Assembly: GCA_913061515.1 (NCBI GenBank)
Contig: CAJXSF010000014.1
Location: 1-63,481, forward strand
DNA length: 63,481 bases
DNA from: an uncultured Gammaproteobacteria bacterium
Lineage (GTDB): Bacteria; Pseudomonadota; Gammaproteobacteria; Pseudomonadales; Pseudohongiellaceae
Direction of reading: 5' to 3'
Shown here: in pieces, positions 55,272-63,481 of the stretch
Numbering within the stretch: position 1 is the first letter of the stretch
Layout: every line of letters starts with the position of its first letter
Translations under genes and position numbers: made by a program
The notes under the pieces: model-generated
The model's input: the letters and a program-made list of their open reading frames with translations, nothing else
Databases searched by the model: none
Told to the model about the DNA's origin: nothing

Positions 55272-56138
55272 ATGATGAAAGCAGAACCTAAAATCCTCGC
55301 TTGTGTCGACCAATCACGCTATGCCGAATATGTAGCCGACTACGCGGCTTGGGTCGCTGGGCGCGTCTCCGCCCCCCTAGAGTTTTTACATGTTATCGAT
55401 CGTCACCAAGAGATCTCTGACAGCAAAGACCACAGTGGCGCCATTGGCATCGATGCCCAAGAACAATTGCTAGAAACCCTTTCCAGCAAAGACGAATCAC
55501 GCAGCAAAGAAGCCCGCGAGCGGGGACGACTATTCTTGAATGGATTGCGTGAGCGCGCCGTTGCCGCCGGCATCCAAACCCCAGATGTACGCCAACGCTA
55601 TGGCCAGCTCGAAGAGACACTCAAAGAGCAAGAGGACGAAGTGCGCATGTTCGTATTGGGCCGCCGCGGCAGGTCTGCGGATCAGACTCAAAGAGACATT
55701 GGGCGCCATGTCGAACGCACCGTGCGCAATCTGCGCAAGCCTATCTTGACGGTGACCGAAGGCTTTAAAGAACCTCGCCGTGCGATGATCGCCTTCGATG
55801 GCAGCATCGCCACACGCGATGGAGTCAAATTAGTCGCGCGCAGCCCACTGTTCAAGGGCATGCCTATACACCTATTGATGTCCGGCAAGGATGGTCAAGA
55901 CGCCGCAAAACAATTGCAGTGGGCGAAGAGCAAGCTCGAAAAAGCCGGTTTCGAAACGATCAGCCAGCACATTCCTGGCGACGCCGAGACAGTGATTGCA
56001 AGAGAGGTCAAAGCACAGAGTATCGATATTCTGTTGATGGGAGCCTATAGCCACTCACCACTGCGCAGCCTATTTATGGGCAGCAAAACCACAGACCTTT
56101 TGCGCTCGGCTACTATTCCTACCCTGCTATTGCGATAG
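55272..56138 (+). CDS. Tandem universal stress protein
   Basis: A 288-aa cytosolic protein made of two UspA domains (~1-150 and ~165-288). The second has the ATP-loop pattern GAYSHSPLRSLFMGSKTTDLL; the first has VLGRRGRSADQTQRDIGRHVERTVR, also of nucleotide-binding type. GGAG precedes two adjacent ATG codons, so the start could be 55272 or 55275. It follows the SulP gene by 7 bp and probably regulates or senses the state of that transporter. Confidence 0.88.
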   Translation: MMKAEPKILACVDQSRYAEYVADYAAWVAGRVSAPLEFLHVIDRHQEISDSKDHSGAIGIDAQEQLLETLSSKDESRSKEARERGRLFLNGLRERAVAAGIQTPDVRQRYGQLEETLKEQEDEVRMFVLGRRGRSADQTQRDIGRHVERTVRNLRKPILTVTEGFKEPRRAMIAFDGSIATRDGVKLVARSPLFKGMPIHLLMSGKDGQDAAKQLQWAKSKLEKAGFETISQHIPGDAETVIAREVKAQSIDILLMGAYSHSPLRSLFMGSKTTDLLRSATIPTLLLR

Positions 56139-56147
56139 AGCAATATC

Positions 56148-56177
56148 GCCGTGCGCAGGCTTATTGCTGCGCACGGC
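56148..56177. other. Perfect inverted repeat at convergent gene ends
   Basis: GCCGTGCGCAG and CTGCGCACGGC form an 11-bp perfect stem with an 8-nt loop. It starts 10 bp after the Usp stop and extends into the last codons of the LuxR gene on the other strand. There is no T-tract on either side, so it may stabilise mRNA ends or act as a weak two-way terminator. Confidence 0.7.
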
Positions 56178-57069
56178 TCTCAACGTCGCGCACCAAGGCG
56201 ATCAGCTGCCCACGGTTCTTTACAAAGGTTTTTTGATAGCTTCGCGAAGCGTGATCCTTCACTGTTTGCAGCGACAAAAACAGTTGATTTGCAATTTCTT
56301 GATTGGTCTTGCCTGCATAGATCCCTCTCACCACATCGGCTTCGCGTTTGCTGATACCGAACTTTTGGATCAAATGCTCTACCCCATCGATCCCTACTGG
56401 CGTGACTTGTGAGGCCTTGGCACTATAAACATAGAGCACCGCGAAGGCGCTGTGACTGCAATAGAACAATACTGCAAAAGCCGGCTCATAGAGTGGCGCA
56501 TCGGCCAGTGCAGTGAAATAACTAAAGTGCACCAAGCCAGTTAAGGCGCTCAGCATTAGCAAGTACTGACTTCGATTATCCCGTAGCGTTTGGTCTTTCG
56601 CCAGAAAGAGCAATATCGTGAGCGCCCCTGCAAACACCGCCCCTACGATAGACCACGCACTTCTTAGCGGATCCTGCCCCATTAGCCCGCCGCTCAAGGC
56701 TGAAAAAGCAGCGAAGCTAGCCAGCATCGACACACCGACTATCCATGAAATTGCATGACGCTTCTGCAAGCGGCAGGCCCATAGCAATTGCATAAGCAGC
56801 GCTATGAAGAAAAACGGCGTGCCCAAACCAGAGATCACATTGGCGACCTGCTCTACATTGTCGACAATGTAAAACCGCGGAAGCAGAATTTGACTCCAAA
56901 GACTGTAATACAAAAAAACGCTTATCAGAATGAAGCTATATTGTAGAAACTGCAGATTGTCGCCAAGCTCGATTCTGCGATAGCGAAACAACACGAGAAT
57001 GCCTGCCACAGACAACGATAGACAAAGGGTAAAACCTAGCCATTGGGTGACAGCACCGATTGCGTTCAT
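56161..57069 (-). CDS. Seven-TM sensor with LuxR-type HTH
   Basis: A 302-aa membrane-bound regulator. About seven hydrophobic helices fill residues ~1-215, and a LuxR/NarL helix-turn-helix occupies ~230-290 (FGISKREADVVRGIYAGKTNQEIANQLFLSLQTVKDHASRSYQKT). There is no receiver, PAS or kinase domain, so it probably senses a membrane or small-molecule signal directly and binds DNA from the membrane. Targets are unknown; it is convergent with the SulP-Usp pair and divergent from the next membrane gene. Confidence 0.82.
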   Translation of the reverse strand: MNAIGAVTQWLGFTLCLSLSVAGILVLFRYRRIELGDNLQFLQYSFILISVFLYYSLWSQILLPRFYIVDNVEQVANVISGLGTPFFFIALLMQLLWACRLQKRHAISWIVGVSMLASFAAFSALSGGLMGQDPLRSAWSIVGAVFAGALTILLFLAKDQTLRDNRSQYLLMLSALTGLVHFSYFTALADAPLYEPAFAVLFYCSHSAFAVLYVYSAKASQVTPVGIDGVEHLIQKFGISKREADVVRGIYAGKTNQEIANQLFLSLQTVKDHASRSYQKTFVKNRGQLIALVRDVESRAQQ

Positions 57070-57244
57070 AGGATGAAGTCGAATAAGTTAATCATGGGGG
57101 CAAATATAGCATTACGACCTAAGTAGTCAGCCCTACCAAAGTAGTTAATTGCAAAACACTACCTTAGTCGCTGTTCGCAAAATGGCTCTTACTCCACTAT
57201 TGCAACCTAGCGCTTCCCATTAAAACGCGCAAAAGGAGCAAAAC

Positions 57245-57928
57245 ATGCAGAACGAATTAGTCACTATCGATTTCCGTCCCGGCCCTGGTAGAGCACTAGC
57301 CTTTGGCTGGAAGCGAATGAAGGAAAATGCCTTACTCTTCTTTCTTGTCGCCCTAGTGATTGCGGTGATCGACATTCCCTCGCAGAGCCAAAACTACAAC
57401 TTTACTAGCAGTGACCCAATTAAGTCGATTCACTCGCTGCTTCTTCTCGCCTTCATGATTCTCATAGCTCCGGCATTCAATTACGGGGCAGATCTCGTGT
57501 TTTTAAAGGGTGTGCGAGGCGACAATGTCTTGATCAAGAGCATCCTTGACGGTTTTAAATGCTATCTCAATGTCGTGCTCTCTAATCTATTAGCATTTGG
57601 CTTAGTCATTATTGGCTTTGTGGCATTCATATTCCCTGGCATCTATATCGCCTGCCGACTTGTCTTTACCTCTTACCTCGTAATGGATGAGGATATGGAC
57701 CCAGTCGCAGCGGTCGAGGCTAGCTGGCGCATGACGCAAGGCCATACTCTGAAAATTTTCTTGCTTGGCATTTTGTCGATCTTCATTTTTCTTAGCGGCA
57801 TCCTACTATTCATAATTGGTGTCTTTCCTGCCCTGATGTGGATCAAATCTTCCTTTGCCGCTCTCTACCTGAGCATTCAAAAAGAAAGTGCGCCCACAGA
57901 AACACTTGAGCTTGATGCGCAAGAGTAA
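57245..57928 (+). CDS. Polytopic membrane protein of unknown function
   Basis: A 227-aa protein with about five to six transmembrane helices. The conserved stretch FPGIYIACRLVFTSYLVMDEDMDPVAAVEASWRMTQGH is shared by a widespread group of membrane proteins (glycerophosphodiester-phosphodiesterase membrane-domain or DUF975-like). No catalytic motif is seen. It lies divergent from the LuxR-type sensor, which might regulate it. Confidence 0.75.
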   Translation: MQNELVTIDFRPGPGRALAFGWKRMKENALLFFLVALVIAVIDIPSQSQNYNFTSSDPIKSIHSLLLLAFMILIAPAFNYGADLVFLKGVRGDNVLIKSILDGFKCYLNVVLSNLLAFGLVIIGFVAFIFPGIYIACRLVFTSYLVMDEDMDPVAAVEASWRMTQGHTLKIFLLGILSIFIFLSGILLFIIGVFPALMWIKSSFAALYLSIQKESAPTETLELDAQE

Positions 57929-58022
57929 GCACTAAGCACTTCGCTGACTGCGCAATGGATTTGCTCAAGTCAGCGAAAAGCTTCATCCTTAGGCAACAAT
58001 TCGTAAGAAACAGGTAAAACGC

Positions 58023-58763
58023 ATGAAAAAGTTATTGCTCACACTACTGATTTTAATTGTCGCCGGTGGTGTATTCGCCTATTTGAACTATGAAAACGGC
58101 ATTCGTCGCGGCATCGAGATCGCCGGTAGCAATGCCCTAGGGACGGCAGTAACAGTATCTGGAGTCAGCGTTTCACCCTTTACAGGTGAAGGCAGTATTC
58201 GTGGGCTCACTATTGCCAACCCAGAAGGTTTCGATGCGCCCTATGCGATTGAGCTGGGTGGTTTGGATGTCTCCATCAATACCGCCAGTATTCTCAGTGA
58301 TGTTATCGAGATCAATCTGATTCAAATCGATGACGCCAAGATCACCTATGAGACAACGGTGGTAAGAGACAATATTCGCGCACTGCTAGCAAACCTTCCC
58401 GACAGTGATGCCGCACCTGTAGTTGAGGCCAACCCCGATGCTCCAGCGAGCACCCAGGTAATCATTCGCGAGTTTCGCATGAACAATCCACAGATTGACC
58501 TGCACACTCGAGTCGCTAGTGCGCCTGTGCCATTACCCGATTTAGTGCTGACTAATATTGGCGAGAACAGCAGCGCTGTCACCGTCGCCGAGGCCGCACG
58601 TCAGATACTATCGGCTTTGAATCAAGCGATCATACGAGAAGGCGTGCCCAATATGGATGTATTGATCGACGGCGCAAGACAGCAACTCGATGACGGCGTA
58701 CAGAAGATTGAGGATGCCGTGGAAAATATCAGCAATGGCGTGCGCGACTTATTTGGCCCCTAA
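58023..58763 (+). CDS. AsmA-like periplasmic anchored protein
   Basis: A 246-aa protein with one N-terminal helix (LLLTLLILIVAGGVFAYL) and a periplasmic part that reads like the start of AsmA/DUF748 proteins (GTAVTVSGVSVSPFTGEGSIRGLTIANPEGF, then ILSDVIEINLIQIDDAKITYE). The C-terminal ~70 residues are helical and acidic. It is shorter than most AsmA proteins. A role in envelope maintenance is likely but unproven. Confidence 0.72.
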   Translation: MKKLLLTLLILIVAGGVFAYLNYENGIRRGIEIAGSNALGTAVTVSGVSVSPFTGEGSIRGLTIANPEGFDAPYAIELGGLDVSINTASILSDVIEINLIQIDDAKITYETTVVRDNIRALLANLPDSDAAPVVEANPDAPASTQVIIREFRMNNPQIDLHTRVASAPVPLPDLVLTNIGENSSAVTVAEAARQILSALNQAIIREGVPNMDVLIDGARQQLDDGVQKIEDAVENISNGVRDLFGP

Positions 58764-58801
58764 AAAAAACCTGCGCCACGAAAGAGAATACGTGGCGCAG
58801 G
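58762..58801 (-). terminator. Intrinsic terminator of the RND efflux operon
   Basis: On the minus strand the stem CCTGCGCCACG / CGTGGCGCAGG is followed by eight T. It lies 28 bp past the outer-membrane channel gene and ends the minus-strand operon. There is no T-run on the plus side, so it does not terminate the AsmA-like gene in the same way. Confidence 0.9.
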
Positions 58802-58828
58802 CAAACGAGAAACCTTCCTCGATTTCAC

Positions 58829-60259
58829 TTAGTTCACATGCAACTGCCAACCACCGCCGAGAGCCTTGTACAGGACAATGACTTGCAGAGCGAGCGCTGT
58901 TTCACTGCTAGCCAATTGATCCTCTGCAGCCAATTGCGTGCGCTGGGCATCAAGCAAATCTAAAAAACTATCGGCCCCCGCTTCGAAACGTTGCCTCGCG
59001 ATATCGGAAGTCTGAGCGCTCGCCTGTGCCGCGGCCCGCAGACTTTCTTGTCGCTCAATCTCGGAGGTGAGTGTCACCATCGCGTTATCCACCTCTTCGA
59101 ATGAACTGAGCAGCGTTTTCTCAAACACTTCTAACTGCGCTTGAATACCAGCATCGGCTGCATCTATCTGATTCTGCAAGCGCCCGAAATTGAATGCGTC
59201 CCAAGTAATATTCGGCCCCACTATATGGGTTAACGTGCCTGCACTGCCCAGATCGGCAAAGGCGGTGGCAAGAAAACCAATGCTGCCACTGATAGAGACT
59301 TGCGGGTACAACTGCGCCACGCTGACCTTGTAACGGGCAATGGCACTGGCAAGTTGTCGCTCTGCAATGCGTATATCTGGTCTACGCTTGAGAAGCTCGA
59401 TTGGGTCACCCACTGCAATAGACGGTGGTATCGATGGCAAACCTTGAGGTGAACTTAAACTATTGTGTAATGCCGCCGGCATCTGGCCTGTAAGAACACT
59501 CAAGCGATTAATATTCATCGCCACTTGTGCACGCAGGCTTGGCAATGCAGCACGGGCTAACTCCAACTGCGCCAAAGCGCGCTGTACATCTAAGTTGTCA
59601 CCTAGGCCACCGTCCAACAATTGCTGCGTCAAATCGGCTGACTGGGAAATTACATCGACATTGCGCTCGCCTACGCTTAGTCGCAGCTGGGCTCCACGTA
59701 ACTGTATATAACTACGAGCCACCTCGGCGGCCACCGACACATACACTTGGTCGAGCTCTGCCTGCGTGGCTGCTAGGTCTGCCCGTGCGGCCAGGCGTTG
59801 CTGGCGCAGGCGACCGAAAAGGTCTAGCTCCCAGCTTGCATCAAAACCGGCTTGGTACTGGGTGAAACGATTATCGCTGAAGCCAATGGCCGCGGCGTCT
59901 GCCAGGCGTTGATCACTTGCACTGATGCTAGAGCCAATATCAGGGAGCAACTCCAATCCCGCCCCACGCAAATCGCTGCGCGCACGCTCTAAGTTAGCAA
60001 TGGCGATGCCAACATCGTTATTATGCTGCATCGCGTCGTTGACCAACGCACTTAGCTGCGCATCGCCAAGTGATTCCCACCAACTCACCAGCACTTCCTC
60101 ACTATTGATCTGTGGTGATGAATCTGGCACTTGAAACTGCGGCTGTACCGCTGGGGGCACCGACAGGGTTTGGTAGGAGGCATCGCTGACGCAAGCAGTC
60201 AGGCTGATTATCACCCCCAGCAAAGTAAGCTTCTTGGCACCATCTTGAATAAGCTTCAT
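58829..60259 (-). CDS. RND efflux outer-membrane channel lipoprotein (OprM/NodT type)
   Basis: A 476-aa TolC-like channel. The signal peptide ends in the lipobox LTAC. Repeated helical domains follow (ANLERARSDLRGAGLELLPDIG, GYxQYQAGFDASWELDLFGRLRQQRLAA, LKRRPDIRIAERQLASAIARYKVSVAQLYP), the NodT-family pattern. GGAG lies 8 nt before the start, which overlaps the RND pump stop (ATGA). It forms the exit duct of the tripartite pump with the gene upstream. Confidence 0.93.
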   Translation of the reverse strand: MKLIQDGAKKLTLLGVIISLTACVSDASYQTLSVPPAVQPQFQVPDSSPQINSEEVLVSWWESLGDAQLSALVNDAMQHNNDVGIAIANLERARSDLRGAGLELLPDIGSSISASDQRLADAAAIGFSDNRFTQYQAGFDASWELDLFGRLRQQRLAARADLAATQAELDQVYVSVAAEVARSYIQLRGAQLRLSVGERNVDVISQSADLTQQLLDGGLGDNLDVQRALAQLELARAALPSLRAQVAMNINRLSVLTGQMPAALHNSLSSPQGLPSIPPSIAVGDPIELLKRRPDIRIAERQLASAIARYKVSVAQLYPQVSISGSIGFLATAFADLGSAGTLTHIVGPNITWDAFNFGRLQNQIDAADAGIQAQLEVFEKTLLSSFEEVDNAMVTLTSEIERQESLRAAAQASAQTSDIARQRFEAGADSFLDLLDAQRTQLAAEDQLASSETALALQVIVLYKALGGGWQLHVN

Positions 60260-63200
60260 ACCGCTACTCCTTCTTTTTGCTTTTGGCCCTGCCACTTCGA
60301 TTCCAATTTACGCAGTGCCACATAGAACACAGGCGTCAAGAACAAGCCAAAGACAGTCACGCCAATCATGCCAGAGAAAACCGCCACACCCATGATGTTA
60401 CGCATCTCAGCACCTGCGCCGGTTGATATCACCATCGGCAACACCCCCATGATGAAGGCTAGCGAGGTCATCAAAATTGGCCGTAGCCTGAGGCGTGACG
60501 CTTCGATTGCCGCCTCGACGATGCCCAAGCCCTTGTGCTCGAGTTCACGTGCAAACTCCACAATCAAAATGGCGTTCTTACTCGCCAAACCGATGAGCAC
60601 AAACAAGGATATCTGGGTAAAGATATCGATGCTGCCTCCAGTGAGCCATACACCGGTCAAGGCCGCTAAGACGCTCAATGGCACGATAAGAATGACCGCC
60701 AATGGCAATGTCAGGCTCTCGTACTGCGCGGCTAGAACTAGATACACAAGGAACATACACAACGGGAAGATCAGCAAGGCTGTATTGCCCGCCAAAATTT
60801 CCTGATAGGTCATATCCGTCCATTCGTATTCGATACCATCGGGTAGCGTCTCATCGAGAATTCGCACCATCGCCGCTTGTGCTTCACCGCTAGAATACCC
60901 AGGAGCAGGTCCACCGTTGATGTCTCCCGCACGAAAGCCGTTATAACGCTGCGCACTAGTTGGGCCGTAGCTCTCTTGCACCGTCATGACTGTGCCAAGC
61001 GGCACCATTTCGCCAACGCGGTTACGCACTTGCAGCTGGCTAATATCTTCAGGGCTATCACGGTATTCTGAGTCCGCCTGCGCCACCACTTGATAGGTAC
61101 GGCCGAACAGATTCAAATCATTGACATAGGCAGACCCTAAATAGATCTGCATGGTGTCAAATATCTCGGGAATAGAAAGACCTAATTGCACGGCCTTATC
61201 GCGATCCAAATCAACGAATAATTGGGGTGAATTAATTCGGTAATTCGAGAATACACCGACTAACTCAGGCGTCGCCCACGCCTTCTGGGTCACTGCCGTT
61301 ATTGCATCATTGAGCGCGTCGTTGCCTAAATTGCCGCGGTCTTGCACCTGCAGTCGAAAGCCCCCAAGCGCGCCCAGCCCTAAGACTGGCGGTGGAGGAA
61401 ACACCGACACAAACGCCTCTTCGATACCAGAGAACCGCATCTGTAAAGCATTGGCGATCGCACCGGCGGACATGTCCTCTGCTGTGCGCTGTGCAAAAGG
61501 TTTTAAGGCAATAAAGATCAAGCCTTCGTTAGCGCTATTGGTAAAACCGTTGACTGAAAGCCCTGGAAAGCCCACGGCGTTCTCGACCCCTGGGTGCTCT
61601 AACATGATGGAGGACATTTCACGAATGACCTCTTCACTGCGATCCAATGTTGCTCCGGCAGGCAACTGCGCAATGCCCATTAGGTACTGCTTATCTTGGG
61701 TTGGAATAAAGCCTTTAGGAAGGGTTTCGAAACTTCCCCAAGTCAAAAATAGCAGCAGAAAATACACTGCGAATGTTGCGCCACGTCGGCCTAATAAGCG
61801 CCCTACCGTCACGCTGTAAGAATCAGAAGCTGCTGAAAAGCCCCGATTGAATTTGGCAAAAAACGCATTCACGGCACGCATCACTATATTGCGTGATGGT
61901 GCTGTCTCGTTCGCCTTCTCTTGTTTAGGTTTTAGTAATAACGCTGACAACGCAGGGCTAAGTGTTAAGGAGTTAAACGCAGAGATCACCGTCGAGATGG
62001 CAATCGTTAAGGCAAACTGTTTATAGAACTGCCCATTGAGCCCACTAATAAAGCCAATAGGCACGAACACGGCAATCAGCGTTAGGGAGATCGCGATGAT
62101 CGGGCCACTCACTTCACGCATTGCTTGATAAGTTGCCTCACGCGGGGCCAAGCCTCTTTCGATATTCCGCTCGACGTTTTCAACCACCACGATGGCGTCG
62201 TCAACAACAATACCAATAGCAAGGACAAGTCCGAACAAGGACAATACATTGATTGAGAACCCAAACAGATACATCAGGCTAAACGTGCCGACGATTGACA
62301 CTGGCACTGCCAATAACGGAATCAAAGACGTGCGCCATTTTTGCAAGAAAAGGATAACGACAACGACTACCAAGGCGATTGCCTCAAGCAAAGTTTTGAT
62401 GACCGCACTGATCGAGTCACGCACGAAAACTGTCGGATCATAGGCGACAGCATAATCCATGCCTTCAGGGAAGCTCTTCTTCAGCTCTTCCATCGTGGCG
62501 CGCACATTATCGGAAAGCTCGATCGCGTTGGCACCGGGAGCCTGCATGATAGGAATCCCGACGGCTTGCTCGTTGTTGAGCACAGAGCGCAAATTATAGC
62601 TGGACGCGCCAAGTTCAATTCGCGCCACATCTTTCAAACGCGTAATGGCGCCAGAAGGGCTTGTGGCCACGATGATATTTTCAAACTCTTCGACCGATTC
62701 CAGCCGTCCCTTAGTATTGATCGGCAATTGCATTTCAAGGGGCGACGGATTGGGTGCACTACCAATGATGCCGGCAGAGACTTGTACATTCTGGCTTCTC
62801 ACCGTATTGATTACATCATTAGCCGTTAGATTAAGTTCGGCAATCTTGTCTGGTTGCAACCAAAGACGCATGGCGTAATCACCAGAGCCAAACAACTGCA
62901 CTTGCCCTACCCCAGGGATTCTAGCGAGCTGATCTTTCACATTGAGCACCCCATAGTTGCGCAAATACAGCATGTCATAACGCGCATCTGGCGAGCGCAA
63001 ATTCACTACCATCGTAAGATCTGGTGAGGCTTTAATCGTCGTCACGCCTAGCTGCCGAGTGACCTCAGGCAAACGCGGAGTCGCTTGCGCGACACGGTTC
63101 TGAACTTGCTGTTGGGCAAGGTCAGGATCGGTGCCTATTGCAAACGTTAGGGTCAATGTCATCAAACCATCTGAATTAGCCTGCGAGGACATGTACAACA

Positions 63201-63429
63201 GATTCTCGACACCACTGAGCTGCTCTTCCAGTGGTGTGGAGACTGTCTCAGCGATGACGGTTGGGTTCGCGCCAGGGAACTGAGCATTGACCACAATTGA
63301 GGGTGGCACCACTTCTGGGTACTCTGACACTGGCAGCTTATACATTGAGATAATGCCTGCCATTAGAATCATCAATGACAAAACGCTGGCAAAGATGGGC
63401 CTATCGATAAAAAATCGAGAAAAATTCAT
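60256..63429 (-). CDS. RND multidrug efflux pump, inner-membrane subunit (AcrB/MexB-like)
   Basis: A 1057-aa HAE1-type proton antiporter with 12 helices. It starts NFSRFFIDRPIFASVLSLMI, has the proton-relay helix with VVDDAIVVVENVERN and the second-half counterpart IGLASKNAILIVEFAREL, and the porter domain segment SGVENLLYMSSQ. The first codon is the ATG at 63429; a longer frame to 63447 begins MYKRQ, which is translated sequencing adapter. Exported drugs cannot be predicted. The stop overlaps the channel gene start by 4 nt. The membrane-fusion protein gene normally precedes the pump and should lie just beyond this contig end. Confidence 0.96.
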   Translation of the reverse strand: MNFSRFFIDRPIFASVLSLMILMAGIISMYKLPVSEYPEVVPPSIVVNAQFPGANPTVIAETVSTPLEEQLSGVENLLYMSSQANSDGLMTLTLTFAIGTDPDLAQQQVQNRVAQATPRLPEVTRQLGVTTIKASPDLTMVVNLRSPDARYDMLYLRNYGVLNVKDQLARIPGVGQVQLFGSGDYAMRLWLQPDKIAELNLTANDVINTVRSQNVQVSAGIIGSAPNPSPLEMQLPINTKGRLESVEEFENIIVATSPSGAITRLKDVARIELGASSYNLRSVLNNEQAVGIPIMQAPGANAIELSDNVRATMEELKKSFPEGMDYAVAYDPTVFVRDSISAVIKTLLEAIALVVVVVILFLQKWRTSLIPLLAVPVSIVGTFSLMYLFGFSINVLSLFGLVLAIGIVVDDAIVVVENVERNIERGLAPREATYQAMREVSGPIIAISLTLIAVFVPIGFISGLNGQFYKQFALTIAISTVISAFNSLTLSPALSALLLKPKQEKANETAPSRNIVMRAVNAFFAKFNRGFSAASDSYSVTVGRLLGRRGATFAVYFLLLFLTWGSFETLPKGFIPTQDKQYLMGIAQLPAGATLDRSEEVIREMSSIMLEHPGVENAVGFPGLSVNGFTNSANEGLIFIALKPFAQRTAEDMSAGAIANALQMRFSGIEEAFVSVFPPPPVLGLGALGGFRLQVQDRGNLGNDALNDAITAVTQKAWATPELVGVFSNYRINSPQLFVDLDRDKAVQLGLSIPEIFDTMQIYLGSAYVNDLNLFGRTYQVVAQADSEYRDSPEDISQLQVRNRVGEMVPLGTVMTVQESYGPTSAQRYNGFRAGDINGGPAPGYSSGEAQAAMVRILDETLPDGIEYEWTDMTYQEILAGNTALLIFPLCMFLVYLVLAAQYESLTLPLAVILIVPLSVLAALTGVWLTGGSIDIFTQISLFVLIGLASKNAILIVEFARELEHKGLGIVEAAIEASRLRLRPILMTSLAFIMGVLPMVISTGAGAEMRNIMGVAVFSGMIGVTVFGLFLTPVFYVALRKLESKWQGQKQKEGVAV

Positions 63430-63432
63430 GAG

Positions 63433-63481
63433 CTGTCTCTTATACACATCTCCGAGCCCACGAGACCTCTCTACATCTCGT
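63433..63481 (+). other. Illumina Nextera adapter read-through (not biological)
   Basis: The 19-nt transposon mosaic end CTGTCTCTTATACACATCT starts at 63433 and continues into the standard read-2 adapter to 63466. Positions 67-74 of this line (63467-63474) read CTCTCTAC, which I recall as i7 index N707, followed by ATCTCGT, the start of the P7 end. The genome ends at about 63432; these bases should be trimmed. Confidence 0.98.

Noticed and set aside
63430..63447. Six extra N-terminal codons for the RND pump
   Set aside because: They translate Nextera adapter (MYKRQ); the genuine start is the ATG at 63429.

Overview
This is a complete assembly contig from a gammaproteobacterium, probably a marine Pseudomonadales/Cellvibrionales-type organism. 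The evidence is gene order. The block 16S rRNA-tyrS-M23 peptidase-anmK-erpA-bactofilin-DUF6776-argC is the arrangement I recall from Pseudomonas (around PA0662-PA0668), and the grpE/dnaK/dnaJ, recN-fur-bamE and ratA-rnfH-smpB-ssrA neighbourhoods are typical of the class. No organism name can be read from the sequence. The left edge stops inside the first 53 nt of a 16S rRNA gene, the usual break at a repeated rrn operon. The right edge is not biological: the last 49 bases are Illumina Nextera adapter read-through.

Layout. (1) 1-7.3 kb: 16S 5' end (minus strand) with tandem rrn promoters, tyrS, a divergent mepM-type peptidase and anmK, then erpA, bactofilin, a membrane coiled-coil protein and argC. 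(2) 7.4-11.7 kb: hemJ, thiD, thiE, hemL and a PfkB kinase, all plus strand. (3) 11.7-15.8 kb: grpE-dnaK-dnaJ with two heat-shock (sigma-32) promoters. (4) 15.9-18.6 kb: recN, fur, bamE. (5) 18.6-25 kb: a zinc-uptake pair (ZnuD-like receptor and a small His-rich partner), an ArsA-type ATPase with a cory-CC-star protein, rnfH, ratA and an NSS transporter, all minus strand. (6) 25-27.4 kb: smpB, an Hsp70-like ATPase and ssrA (tmRNA).

(7) 27.4-37.34 kb: a compact island inserted at the 3' end of ssrA. It has a P4-type integrase, an AlpA/HTH-zinc-ribbon/second tyrosine-recombinase operon on the other strand, and a cargo operon mod-res-abi: a type III restriction-modification system translationally coupled to an Abi_2-family protein with an Rx4H (HEPN-type) motif. 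Paired 11-bp integrase arm-type repeats with the same 12-bp period lie near both ends. (8) 37.4-43.7 kb: a decaying accessory stretch with an orphan C-terminal ORF, an alpha/beta hydrolase, a 5'-truncated TonB receptor, a Sel1 protein, a tightly coupled HIT-HNH gene pair and a NERD/zinc-ribbon protein. The HIT-HNH pair is the best candidate for an undescribed defence module.

(9) 43.8-50.2 kb: eda, a DUF748 protein, a stress-type membrane cluster (Gly-rich protein, PLDc_N peptide, AI-2E transporter, YqjD/YqjE/YqjK-like genes) and a 2-hydroxyacid dehydrogenase. (10) 50.5-63.4 kb: a large TonB receptor, a SulP transporter with a tandem Usp protein, a seven-TM LuxR regulator, two envelope proteins and an RND efflux pump with its outer-membrane channel. 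The matching membrane-fusion gene is expected just beyond the contig end.

No CRISPR array, transposase gene or tRNA other than the tRNA-like part of tmRNA was seen. Where a Shine-Dalgarno sequence or signal peptide argued for it, I shortened genes to an internal start and said so.
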